A stretch of DNA of 48,404 nt, from IMG/VR virus record IMGVR_UViG_3300036884_000051, positions 1 through 48,404 of that record, one strand, 5' to 3'. A program made the translations under genes and the position numbers. The DNA is from a virus. Shown one piece after another: positions 17,026-26,300 of this stretch (within the stretch, counting starts at the first letter, position 1; every line of letters begins with the position of its first letter). The notes under the pieces are model-generated. The model did no database searches. It was not told the origin of the DNA and saw nothing but the letters and a program-made list of their open reading frames with translations.

Positions 17026-18342
17026 TTATTCCACGAAGCTTCGGTCCCATGTCCACGAATACGCAAGCGTAAGCGTCTGCGAGGTGTACTTGGACTGCGA
17101 TTGCTCGAACAGGAATGTGAATGCTTGGTATTGGTTTCCTGCGGGGTCAAATGGATTTGGGCTTTGGAATCCACTACCAACTCCCATACTGCGAAGTTTG
17201 GTACTATTCGCTTGAGCGATGGAAAACACCCCAGTCTTTCGGACGGTGTACGTCCCATTGACATAAGCATCTTTTGTGGTTGTAGTATTCCAGTTGGCTC
17301 GGGCCACCGAAGTATTGAACGGTTGAAGTGACTGCGAGTCCTCGGAGAACCAGAAGTAGCATCCCTGCCCATCACTTGATGGTTCCAATGAAGTGAACCC
17401 AGTTGATTGACCACTGCTGTTGATGTTTTGCATGGTGGTAATTGAGTATCCGCCTGCGCTCGGGTTCATCCATACGTTTTGAATTGACTCAGAACCATTG
17501 GTATTGGTTGCGGGGGCAATTGGCCAGTTACTAGCACCACCTACGCCATTGATGACCACATTTGGTCGTGATACAGATGCCGTTGGCGCAACTTTCACTT
17601 GGAGTTGGAATACAACTCTCAAAAGCTGACCGATGCCCACTGCAATGGCAACTGGAAGACGTAAGCGACTAAAGGTCGTGTTCGGTGTAAGACGAGTAGC
17701 ACTCCATCCTACACCGATTTCAGTGTAGTTTCGTGTTGCCGTCTCGGTTGGGAAGTCATACGTTCTCTGCATGGTCACTGTATCTGACAGGACACTGCTT
17801 CCGCAATTTCCCACCCCTTGCAAATAGGTTGCCGAACGACTTATCTCGTTTTCCAAACTCGTCTGTGAGGTTTTCCACACGGTAAACGTAGTTGGTGGGA
17901 TAGACTGCGACAGACTGCATGTTGCCGTTGTAGCAGTAATAGCCGTGGTAACTTGAACGTGGTCGGTTGTTCCCGTTGGAACAGAATCGAATACGATTAC
18001 ATCCCCGATTTCAAGGTTCTGTGGGTAATACGCCAAATACGGAGTCGTAAATCCCGTAAACGTTCCATCTGGATACAGCGTAAGCCCATAAGCACTTTGA
18101 GATACTTGTGCCGTCGCACCAACAATGCTGTTTGGCCGTGTGCCTACCCCACCCATTGCAGCCAAAAATGAATTGGCATAGGTTTGAGAGGCAATGCCAT
18201 TCAGACCATTGTTCAAAATTAAGTTCTTGGTAAACTCAGGTTGCTCCTGAATTACCTCGCCTGTGTTGGCATCAACCGCCATCGCTCGAAATCTTCCTTC
18301 GAGGGTATGGCTTATTCCGCCAAAGTTCTGTGTTGTATTCAT
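17026..18342 (-). CDS. Tail fibre-like protein, 438 aa
   Basis: The N-terminus reads like the attachment part of phage tail proteins: FTKNLILNNGLNGIAS near residues 38-53 and, later, NYTEIGVGW near 205. The rest is Thr/Ser-rich beta structure with GGAGNW-like turns and no enzymatic motif. AGGAGAG lies 7-8 nt before the ATG, a strong ribosome site. It sits between the two paralogous tail module genes (16264 and 18372), which suggests that all three belong to the same tail substructure. Tail fibre is an inference from composition and position. Confidence 0.78.
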   Translation of the reverse strand: MNTTQNFGGISHTLEGRFRAMAVDANTGEVIQEQPEFTKNLILNNGLNGIASQTYANSFLAAMGGVGTRPNSIVGATAQVSQSAYGLTLYPDGTFTGFTTPYLAYYPQNLEIGDVIVFDSVPTGTTDHVQVTTAITATTATCSLSQSIPPTTFTVWKTSQTSLENEISRSATYLQGVGNCGSSVLSDTVTMQRTYDFPTETATRNYTEIGVGWSATRLTPNTTFSRLRLPVAIAVGIGQLLRVVFQLQVKVAPTASVSRPNVVINGVGGASNWPIAPATNTNGSESIQNVWMNPSAGGYSITTMQNINSSGQSTGFTSLEPSSDGQGCYFWFSEDSQSLQPFNTSVARANWNTTTTKDAYVNGTYTVRKTGVFSIAQANSTKLRSMGVGSGFQSPNPFDPAGNQYQAFTFLFEQSQSKYTSQTLTLAYSWTWDRSFVE

Positions 18343-18371
18343 ATATGTTCTCTCCTAGTTGTTGTGCGTCA

Positions 18372-18710
18372 TTATGGAGGCGGTGCCCCCGACACTGACG
18401 CTGTGTAAAATCCTACGTTCGTTATTCCTGAGTAATCTTCATAACTCGTTATGATGATAACATTGAAAACAGACCCACTGTAAAATGCCGTGCTTGTAAA
18501 TGACCCACTGTCTGCCGACCCACTCGAATTCACAACGACATTGAACACCGACCCAGAGTAAAACGCCATGTTGGTAATTGATGCCGTGTCCTGCGAACCG
18601 CTGGAACGCACGACAACATCAAACAACGAACCGCTGTAAAACCCGATACTTGCAATTGATGCCGTGTCATGGGGTTCAAAACTCGCCGACAGGACGACAG
18701 TAAATACTGA
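18372..18710 (-). repeat. About 26-aa tandem repeats at the end of tail module protein B
   Basis: Four coding repeats of roughly 78 nt, each with a conserved plus-strand GACCCACTGTAAAA-like or GAACCGCTGTAAAA-like block. They encode FYSGS-hydrophobic strands alternating with acidic/Ser loops. Confidence 0.6.
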
Positions 18711-19709
18711 CGCCGAGACGAACGAAACAAGGCCCAGTGACGGAATATCAGTATAATGCACATTGGCTACACTACCAAATAAATATCCCATTCTACCGCT
18801 TGGGTGTTCAATAAATGGGAAGGTTGTGGCCGACGCCGAATGAAATGATGTGCGTAGAGACGGACGACCCCCGCTCGGCGTCCCATCCGTAAATGGATAG
18901 GTAATTGACGACCCACTTGCGAATCCCATACTCAAAGACCCACTTTCATCGTCTTCGTTGGTGTATCTGGCAACTTCACCCGCCGCCGACGCCATTCGCA
19001 TAGACATCCTATCTGATACCGACGCCTTAATCGGTTTGTTGTCGTAAGTTACACAGATATAGCTTGCTGTTCCCGGGCGAATTTCATTTTGAGCACCAGA
19101 CCCCGAAGGAAGAATCCGCACTTCTTGAACCTTTGAGAACAGGTTGTATCCCGCCATGAGGTTTTGATACCCATCATCAAACACGGACACATTATCGTCG
19201 AGTAAGGTATCGTAGAACTGAACACTTTTGGGCTGTATCTTGTCACCAAAAATAAGCCGTGGGATGGTAAACATCCTGAAATGGTCGGAGAGATTTCGGA
19301 GGGTCTTGCTTAACGGGAAGTCAATGTGTTCAACGCCAAAGATTTCCGTGGGGTTTCGGTAAGAGTTGTAGAAGGCATTCTTCGTTGTGGTATAAACCAA
19401 TGACTGGTAGGTGCCATCGGTGTTACGGGGGTCAGATGCGGAGTTGAAGTTTGCAGACCCAGTGATACCTTCTTCGTAGCCAAGGGAGTCAATCTCACCC
19501 TGCTGTTCAAGAGCAATATCGCACTCTCGGTTGATTATGGGGTCGCCACTATTGAAATCAACGTAGTCGAGGGAGACATTAGTGCCATTCGGATAAGCGT
19601 TTGGCTCTAATATAACGGTATCGTCATTCTGAATGTTCGATAAATCACGAGACTTAGCCGCAACGAACGGTGTCGTCGAAACGTTCTGGTGATTTATGTG
19701 CTTTATCAT
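18372..19709 (-). CDS. Tail module protein B with C-terminal repeats
   Basis: A 445-aa protein. Residues 1 to ~225 are homologous to the 250-aa protein at 16264. The C-terminal ~200 residues are Ser/Gly-rich and repetitive: four units of about 26 residues, each containing FYSGS(V/L)F-(N/D)-V-type strands (FYSGSLFDVVV, FYSGSVFNVVV, FYSGSVFNVII), preceded by related SASxxxFPF and SGSSITYPF units. This looks like a short fibre shaft or a lectin-like array on a common attachment domain. The start at 19709 lacks a Shine-Dalgarno sequence and lies 6 nt after a late-type element. Confidence 0.8.
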   Translation of the reverse strand: MIKHINHQNVSTTPFVAAKSRDLSNIQNDDTVILEPNAYPNGTNVSLDYVDFNSGDPIINRECDIALEQQGEIDSLGYEEGITGSANFNSASDPRNTDGTYQSLVYTTTKNAFYNSYRNPTEIFGVEHIDFPLSKTLRNLSDHFRMFTIPRLIFGDKIQPKSVQFYDTLLDDNVSVFDDGYQNLMAGYNLFSKVQEVRILPSGSGAQNEIRPGTASYICVTYDNKPIKASVSDRMSMRMASAAGEVARYTNEDDESGSLSMGFASGSSITYPFTDGTPSGGRPSLRTSFHSASATTFPFIEHPSGRMGYLFGSVANVHYTDIPSLGLVSFVSASVFTVVLSASFEPHDTASIASIGFYSGSLFDVVVRSSGSQDTASITNMAFYSGSVFNVVVNSSGSADSGSFTSTAFYSGSVFNVIIITSYEDYSGITNVGFYTASVSGAPPP

Positions 19710-19715
19710 TCAAAG

Positions 19716-19725
19716 TATAAATATA
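19716..19725 (-). promoter_or_regulatory. Late promoter element TATATTTATA
   Basis: It ends 6 nt before the ATG at 19709, in the 17-bp gap after a homing endonuclease gene. No ribosome site lies between. Confidence 0.5.
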
Positions 19726-19726
19726 C

Positions 19727-20593
19727 CTACATCACGTATTTGAGGACAATAGACGGGTCTTTCTTTATATCTGATTCCCACAACCGAATCACTGAAATAC
19801 CCCGATTCTTCGCAATTTCATCCTTAATATTATCATTTTCCCGAACACAATCCACTTTGTCATAATGATTTGATTGACAAGGATTCCCATGCCAGAAATC
19901 TCCATCTACTTCGATGATTAAAGGTTTCCCTTTTATCTTGAAGTCATAGGATTTACATATTCCATTTTCGACAATGAAGTATTGGAAATGATATGGGATT
20001 CCGGCTTCATCCAACGTATCTGCAACTATTTTTTCCGGCCCATTCATTTTTCGGTGCGAGAATATTTTTCGGATTGCTTCGGGGGTATGAGTTTTTCCAT
20101 ACATTCCGTTTTTTTCTCCCACTGCAACACCACGCTCGATGCGAGTTTTTGAAATTTGTTTCCGAACTTCTTGACGACAGGCAGGATTGAGGTTTCCTGT
20201 TATAGATGGCATTTTTTTACCAGTGTGAGATAACGCATTCTTTTGTTTAGATTCTTCTGTATGAAGTTTTCCAATTCTCGGTGCCCATCCACTCGCATAT
20301 TTTTGTTTTCTGTCCTCAGAAAGTTTCTTCTTCGTTTCTTCTGACATCGGGCCTTTTGAAACTCCGACTCTAATACGAGAATAATGTTGTCGAATGCATT
20401 CGCCAGAACATGCGACTCCTTTTACGGGGCATCCACAGATAGAGCACAGATTCCATCCGTGGCATCGGAAGTCATCAATATTTTTTTTGATGTATTCTTT
20501 GTAATTCGTTTGATGGTAAAGTTTAAGATGCCTTGCCAAATGCTTTACAAGCATTTTCTTTCCGTCTAATCTACAAATGATAATGTCGCTCAT
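19727..20593 (-). CDS. Homing endonuclease, Vsr/EDxHD-like, with NUMOD3 motifs
   Basis: A 288-aa protein. The C-terminal half has IIEVDGDFWHGNP near residue 245 and VIRLWESDI near 275, the Vsr-type nuclease core. The middle holds NUMOD3-type helices (MSEETKKKLSE, HTEESKQKN, HTPEAIRKI). The N-terminus has a C-x...H-x3-H zinc pattern near residues 6-30, then a CSICG/CSGEC zinc knuckle. It is inserted among tail genes. The ATG at 20593 follows a degenerate late element (AATACTTATG) by 4 nt and has no Shine-Dalgarno; a longer start is not needed. Confidence 0.85.
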   Translation of the reverse strand: MSDIIICRLDGKKMLVKHLARHLKLYHQTNYKEYIKKNIDDFRCHGWNLCSICGCPVKGVACSGECIRQHYSRIRVGVSKGPMSEETKKKLSEDRKQKYASGWAPRIGKLHTEESKQKNALSHTGKKMPSITGNLNPACRQEVRKQISKTRIERGVAVGEKNGMYGKTHTPEAIRKIFSHRKMNGPEKIVADTLDEAGIPYHFQYFIVENGICKSYDFKIKGKPLIIEVDGDFWHGNPCQSNHYDKVDCVRENDNIKDEIAKNRGISVIRLWESDIKKDPSIVLKYVM

Positions 20594-20648
20594 ATACCAT
20601 AAGTATTGAGCGACATATCCAAAACACACTTTTATTTTCAGTTAGGCA

Positions 20649-21833
20649 TCAAAAATCCAGTCTGACCTTGAGCAAAAGTTCTTGGTCGAACGATTTGACT
20701 GCTGGTCTGCTTAATTTTGCCACAGCAACAAGTTCGTTGCTGTCGTTGTACAGTCCGACAGTCGTGATATACGTGCGTGGGTCAGTGATGAAGTCCGAGT
20801 TGTAAATTTGACCCTTCGGATGAACTCCGTCTGTTCCGTCATACACGTACGTCGGGTTGTTGCTGTAGTTGAAGTCACGATTCATCACACGAACGAAGTA
20901 GTGACGGGCGGGAACGTATTCGGATTTGCGAACGTTCATCAACTGACCCGCTGCCATGTTCATGGACTCAAACAACGTCTTATGGTTGTAAGTGTATTGA
21001 ACATTTCCCGGCAATGAACTTGAGATATATGGCCATCCACCAACCGGATTGACACATGGCCCACCAGTTCCCACTCCTATACCGGGCTTATCACCCGGGG
21101 CAGCAGAACCACTTCCGATTCCAAGCTTGTTAGCCAATAGTGAAGCATTGAGAACTACGATTCCAACTTGTGGGTAGAAAAGCCCAAGACCTTCGTAAGT
21201 TGCACTTGAAGATGGGTTTGTCAGACTTCCAGTGACAAGCTGATAGACGTACTGGTTGCGAGTCGAATAGATGGAGTCATCAATCAGAGTAATAGGCCCG
21301 TTGGAACCCATGAAATTGAGTTGGAGCAGCCCTTCATCAACTCGGTCTTTCATTTTGTATGCCGAGAAATTGATTACCCAAATGTCTGTTGCCGTAACTG
21401 TGGTACTGGCGCTTTGCATGGAAAACATTCCATTGGCCGTAGCATTTACGTCGGAGTTGGACAGCAAGATGTTCTTGTACTGGCTGTAAATGGCCTTCGT
21501 AGGGGATGCCTCGATGCTGGAAGATTCCGTGGTGAATGACCCACTGCCTATGTCGCCGTAAAAGTTTCCATAAGCGATGGAGAAATAGGGGTCGTAATTG
21601 ACGTAGGACGATTGGTCTGGGAATACGTTCAAATAGTACATCGTGTATCGAACATCGTAGAACGAAGTTCCATACGACGGCGACGGAGTACCTGAGCCAG
21701 TAATGCGCCAGAAGTCATCCATGAAATTTCCTTGGTCCCATCCCGGCGAACCGTCTGGCCAAAATCCACTTGCAACACGGGTAACACGACCAGCTACTAC
21801 GTCTCTGTTGGGGTCAAATTGGTTGAATATCAT
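20649..21833 (-). CDS. Virion structural protein, 394 aa
   Basis: A Tyr/Ser/Gly-rich protein with no enzyme motif. The C-terminus (TTVGLYN...LVAVAKL...KVRLDF) is a conserved ending that also closes the FG-GAP protein at 13188. The region from about 290 to 394 contains VRVMNRDFNYSNNPTYV, typical of large-phage baseplate or tail proteins. It follows the 215-aa gene after 4 nt and is probably made and assembled with it. I cannot name a T4 counterpart. Confidence 0.8.
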   Translation of the reverse strand: MIFNQFDPNRDVVAGRVTRVASGFWPDGSPGWDQGNFMDDFWRITGSGTPSPSYGTSFYDVRYTMYYLNVFPDQSSYVNYDPYFSIAYGNFYGDIGSGSFTTESSSIEASPTKAIYSQYKNILLSNSDVNATANGMFSMQSASTTVTATDIWVINFSAYKMKDRVDEGLLQLNFMGSNGPITLIDDSIYSTRNQYVYQLVTGSLTNPSSSATYEGLGLFYPQVGIVVLNASLLANKLGIGSGSAAPGDKPGIGVGTGGPCVNPVGGWPYISSSLPGNVQYTYNHKTLFESMNMAAGQLMNVRKSEYVPARHYFVRVMNRDFNYSNNPTYVYDGTDGVHPKGQIYNSDFITDPRTYITTVGLYNDSNELVAVAKLSRPAVKSFDQELLLKVRLDF

Positions 21834-21837
21834 ATGC

Positions 21838-22485
21838 TTATTGCGTTGTAGAAGGCGGGACCGTCACGGTGACTTCAATCGAAGTGCTGCCGCCAGACTC
21901 ATTCCCGATGATTGTTAAGTTGGTCGTAGTCGTCTTGTTCAATCCGCTGTTTGGAACAAAACGGAATGAGTTTCCAACAACTACTTGGGCGCTTGCAATG
22001 TTGATGTCACCAGCAAATGTTGGAACAGTATTGGAAACGGAATTGACGGCGTTCGTTTGCTGGACGATAAGAATACCCACGTTCTTGTTCCCGAGGATGG
22101 CCGTATAGCCCGCTTGCAAGTTGTAGGCGGGGTTGGTCGAGGGGCTGATAACGATGTCACCAGTGTAATCCTTCGTCACGAGAATCTTGTCTTGGGCGAT
22201 GGTGATGACTGGGATGGACGTGACACCTTGGTTCAAAGTCACGAGTTTGTACTTCATCGTCTGAGTCTCGTCAGTAAGTGGCTCAAAGACAGGGGTGTTA
22301 CGCAGAGCAATATCGTAGTAGGCGCTACCATTGGGGTGGTTCGGCTGGTACAACGTATAGTCAATTTCGTCGTCTGCCAAGGCGAATGACGTAATGTTGA
22401 GGTTGCCGTTCTGCGCCAAAATCTGACGACCCTTTTGGGTGAGAACTGCATCTACGGTAATGGTTTGGTTGTCTATGTAGGCCAT
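21838..22485 (-). CDS. Virion structural protein with conserved N-terminal domain, 215 aa
   Basis: The N-terminus (VDAVLTQKGRQILAQNG...ITSFALADDEIDYTLY) matches a domain found widely in structural proteins of large myoviruses, where it opens tail or baseplate-associated proteins. The last 50 residues are Thr-rich (TTTTNLTIIGNESGG) and beta-like. A late-type element (GATACTTATA) lies 26 nt before the ATG. It probably forms a unit with the 394-aa gene 4 nt downstream. Confidence 0.8.
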   Translation of the reverse strand: MAYIDNQTITVDAVLTQKGRQILAQNGNLNITSFALADDEIDYTLYQPNHPNGSAYYDIALRNTPVFEPLTDETQTMKYKLVTLNQGVTSIPVITIAQDKILVTKDYTGDIVISPSTNPAYNLQAGYTAILGNKNVGILIVQQTNAVNSVSNTVPTFAGDINIASAQVVVGNSFRFVPNSGLNKTTTTNLTIIGNESGGSTSIEVTVTVPPSTTQ

Positions 22486-22511
22486 ATGCTTTTTATAAAG
22501 TGGTGCTCATC

Positions 22512-22521
22512 TATAAGTATC
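22512..22521 (-). promoter_or_regulatory. Late promoter element GATACTTATA
   Basis: It lies in the 52-bp gap before the 215-aa virion gene, 26 nt from the ATG. One base differs from the commonest form. Confidence 0.45.
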
Positions 22522-22537
22522 AACGAGCCGTTGGTTT

Positions 22538-23332
22538 TTAGTGGTAAATTACGTTGTCTGACTTGATAAGGTCAATGTTCGTGACCTGAGTGCTCTGAAC
22601 GGGGTCACTTCCATCGCTTAATCCTGTCGGCCCGATGGTTGTACCATTCGTTTGCATTCCTTTTCGATAAGACGCCGAGGTTACGGTTCTATTGGCAAGC
22701 CCATAACTCATGAACCTTTCCAACGCAAAATATCCTCGCTTATGAATGTAATGGTTTCTCGGGTATCCACGAACAATCTCAAAGTACGTGCCATCATCCC
22801 TATAAATGGGAGTTTGCATCAACTGAGCATACACGGGAGTCCCGGGATACAGAGGGTCGTATCCATAAACGGGATAATTACGTGCGCCGGGAGCACTTGC
22901 CAGAGGATTGTACGGCAAAAGGTAGTTGTTGAAAATCGTGTTAGGACTGTTAAGCCAAGTATTTGCCCCGTGATACCATTGGCTTCCTCCAACATGGTTA
23001 CTAATCGCTGTGGGGGTAGAATCAATTGATGACGCAGTATAAACACTGGTCAAAAAGAACTTGTCACTTACAACCACATAATCATACAAATAGATGGAGT
23101 TGGTCGAATAAACATTTGCCTTCGGGCTATCGGGAATAACATAGTCTGATGTGGCAGTCATGCGGCGAACGGAACTGCTATGAATCCGAATTTCCGAAGG
23201 ATTGGTCGAACGAACATATGACCCCGACTGGGCATAAATTGTATGCCGCTGCCATCGTTTCAACAGAAACTCAGACTTCCCGTAACTCGGGTGTGGTTCC
23301 TTAAACATGTTGAAAAATATTTCACCATTCAT
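22538..23332 (-). CDS. Virion-associated protein, 264 aa
   Basis: A soluble Tyr/Ser/Pro-rich protein of unrecognised family. It has RHTIYAQSGSYVRSTNPSE near residue 30, many YPxYGYDPLYPG-like loops in the middle and a Thr/Ser-rich end. AAGGA lies about 10 nt before the ATG at 23332. It lies 11 nt after the giant baseplate gene and before the 215-aa virion gene, so a minor baseplate or tail role is likely. Confidence 0.72.
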   Translation of the reverse strand: MNGEIFFNMFKEPHPSYGKSEFLLKRWQRHTIYAQSGSYVRSTNPSEIRIHSSSVRRMTATSDYVIPDSPKANVYSTNSIYLYDYVVVSDKFFLTSVYTASSIDSTPTAISNHVGGSQWYHGANTWLNSPNTIFNNYLLPYNPLASAPGARNYPVYGYDPLYPGTPVYAQLMQTPIYRDDGTYFEIVRGYPRNHYIHKRGYFALERFMSYGLANRTVTSASYRKGMQTNGTTIGPTGLSDGSDPVQSTQVTNIDLIKSDNVIYH

Positions 23333-23343
23333 AAATCAAATCC

Positions 23344-26300
23344 TTATACTGGACATGCCAATTTCGCATTCCATGCCGTGCCTGCCAATGGCGACCATAT
23401 TCGGAGAATTGCATACGGAGTAGCAGTTGTCTTAGTAAATTGAGCCGTTCCTTGACCCGGAGATACAATCGTCTCATAGAATCCGAGAGCATTCAACTGG
23501 TTCCTATAAGTAGTATTGTTGGTCCCTCTCCAATATCCCTCGGGATTTATCACGACCACGCCATCATAAATCACTTGGAATCGGTCTGGGACTGTAAATG
23601 CATTGAACGTCAGCACGACAGTTCCCGTCCCCGAACCAAGCTGAACTGGATAGTCTGTATAATATGGATATGGAACCACATTTCCCGAAGGACTAATACC
23701 TCCACCGCATGGTAGTGTCGGAGGAATGACAATCGGAGGCGGCTCTAGCGTTGGGCAACTCATGGTATAGCTGCAAGTCGTGTTGAACGGATTATACACT
23801 GTAACGTACGTAATGTTCAAGGCATCCGTCTTATTGAAATAGAGGGTGCCGCTTCCCGGGGTAGCCACAAGGTTGTTGGTCGGGGAAATAGATGCTGAGA
23901 TGTACGGCGGAATTGGGTTAGGACCGTATGGAATCAGCGCATTGTTAATGTTATCCGCCATTGTCTGGTCCGCACTGCCACTGCATAGCCATAGAGTATC
24001 CAACATTGTATTGCCGTTGATGGTTACTACATAACGGGAAGCACTGGTAGCTACATCGTAACTGAACGTCACAGGAGTCGTAAGATGTCCGAGCGAACCA
24101 ATGTACTGTTGGCTAAAGAATTTGTCTCCGAAGTTTCCGCCTGCAAACGCCTGTAAGTAAGGCCCACCGCAGTTATCCGCTGGCGGGTCAATGATAAGGT
24201 AACTTGGCTTATTCTCGATGTCCGAATAAGTAGTTCCACATCCTATTGGGTCCGATGTTGCAGTCAACATGATAGTGTAAGTGCCCGGAATCACGAAGGA
24301 CTGAGTTGGACCAAATGCGGTGCTTGTTAAAGTAGGGCCGAATTGCCAGAGATAGGTGTTGGCATTTGTGCTTAGGTTACTAAAGCTAACTTCCAGCGGA
24401 GCCATGCCTCTCTTCGGATTTCCATCGAAATCAGCCGAAATGACGTAATTTTTGACCGTAATGTAGTCAGTAAGAATTTTGTGAAGCCCGAACGCTCCAT
24501 AGTATCCCACCAATGTCACAGTGTAAGTCCTCGCTTCGTCATAAGTATGAGACGGGGCAAACTCAGTACTACTATGCCCGTCACCAAAATCCCAGACGTA
24601 CTTAGTTGCACCAAAAGAGTTATTTACGAACTGAACGGTCAACGGGGAATATCCATCGAGGATAAGACTGTTAGCATAACATGGCAGATAGGCACTAAAA
24701 TCTATTGTGCGTGGAGGCACACCCGCCGCAAAATGACCATGCTCGAAATCATCTGATAGGTCTCGAATATAGTTTCCGCCGTAATTGACTGGATAATCCG
24801 CATTGGGAAGAGAAAGGTATCCCAAATTCAAATTCAACGATTGAGTTGGAATGAGTTGTACGCTCATGCTAACCAATGATGCACTATCAAATGCATAGTG
24901 GTTCATCGAGGCCGTCACTGCAAAATCAGCCACACTGTCAATCGCTTTCAACTGATACTTTGGACGCTCCAAAATGGTTGGCTCAATGACGACTCCGAGC
25001 AACGCATTGGTACGAGCGGGGATGACATTCTTTATGCTTTCAAACACGGAGCGGTTGAAATACAGCTTGTAAGTGGTCAGTATTTCGTTGAAGAGTGTTC
25101 GGCTACCGCTGTACTGATTGCGGTCACTTGAATATTCCTTTCGGAACATTCGCAGCGAATCATAGCTTTCAGAGTACTGATACCCGGGGTCTCCAATGGC
25201 ATCCATGAAGTCAAAGTTACCAAAGTAGCGAACGATGTCACGGTTCTTGAAATCTTGTGGGTCAACGAAGAAACCTACTTGGTTTGAATCGGGAGCCGTG
25301 GCACTCGGGTCAACATAGGTCGAACGGCCCAAGTTGTCGAAGCGGGCTTCTACCGACTGTGATACGAAACGGGTCTTCTCATTACGGAATCTGTTTGGGC
25401 CGTACTTGGAAATGCCCCAAGTACTTGGGTAGTCAATGACTTTGAACTGATACGGATACACCGACTGTGATACTGGCCCGCATTGACCATCCACCATGAT
25501 AGTAGAACCTGACCACGCCATTGAACTGACAAGGTAATCCACGTTGGCGTCAGATTCACCGTACAACGTGTTCAACTTCATGGAGGATGATATTGCGAAG
25601 TATGGGTTTCCATTGACCCACATACCCGTATCAAGCTGGTTGAACGGGTAATCCGTATGCATACGGAAATACAGCGACTCGTATGGGATGGAACCTGTTC
25701 CACGATAACTATAAGCACTGAAATTGTTGGTGTAATCTTCGGCGTTGGCATCGGGAACGGGGTCTCTCCATACTTGGAACTTGTCGAAACAGCCCGTGTA
25801 ACCCTGACCGTTTTGGTCAGCAAACCAACCGCCAATTTTCAATAGACCTCCATCACCGAAGCGGATGTTAGAGGCAGTGTCATAGCAAACGGCACTGGAA
25901 GTCAGGTTAACCAATTGGTTTCCGAACTCATTGCGTTTTACAAACAGGTCGTACTTGGCGGGAATGGCATCGTAGTTAGGGTCAAATTCAAACCCAAGGT
26001 CGGGGTAATTACGGCGAAGCATTACGCTATAGATATTTCCATCGAAGAGTGGGAACTCCTGACTGTACATCTTGAATGCTTCACTACCCTTGGTTCCGAT
26101 TCGGAAGAACAGTTGTCCCGTGTTCTGTTTCGGAATACGAACAAATCCAACCGCCCATTCTCCCGAGCCAGCAATGGATTGTCGGTTTGTTCCTTCCACA
26201 CGGCCAAACAAGATTTGTTCCTTGCCGTAAGTATATGGTTCCGACCCATCCACACTCACCTTGAAGAGATAAGTATGAGAGCCAGTTGGCAGTTGTAAAT

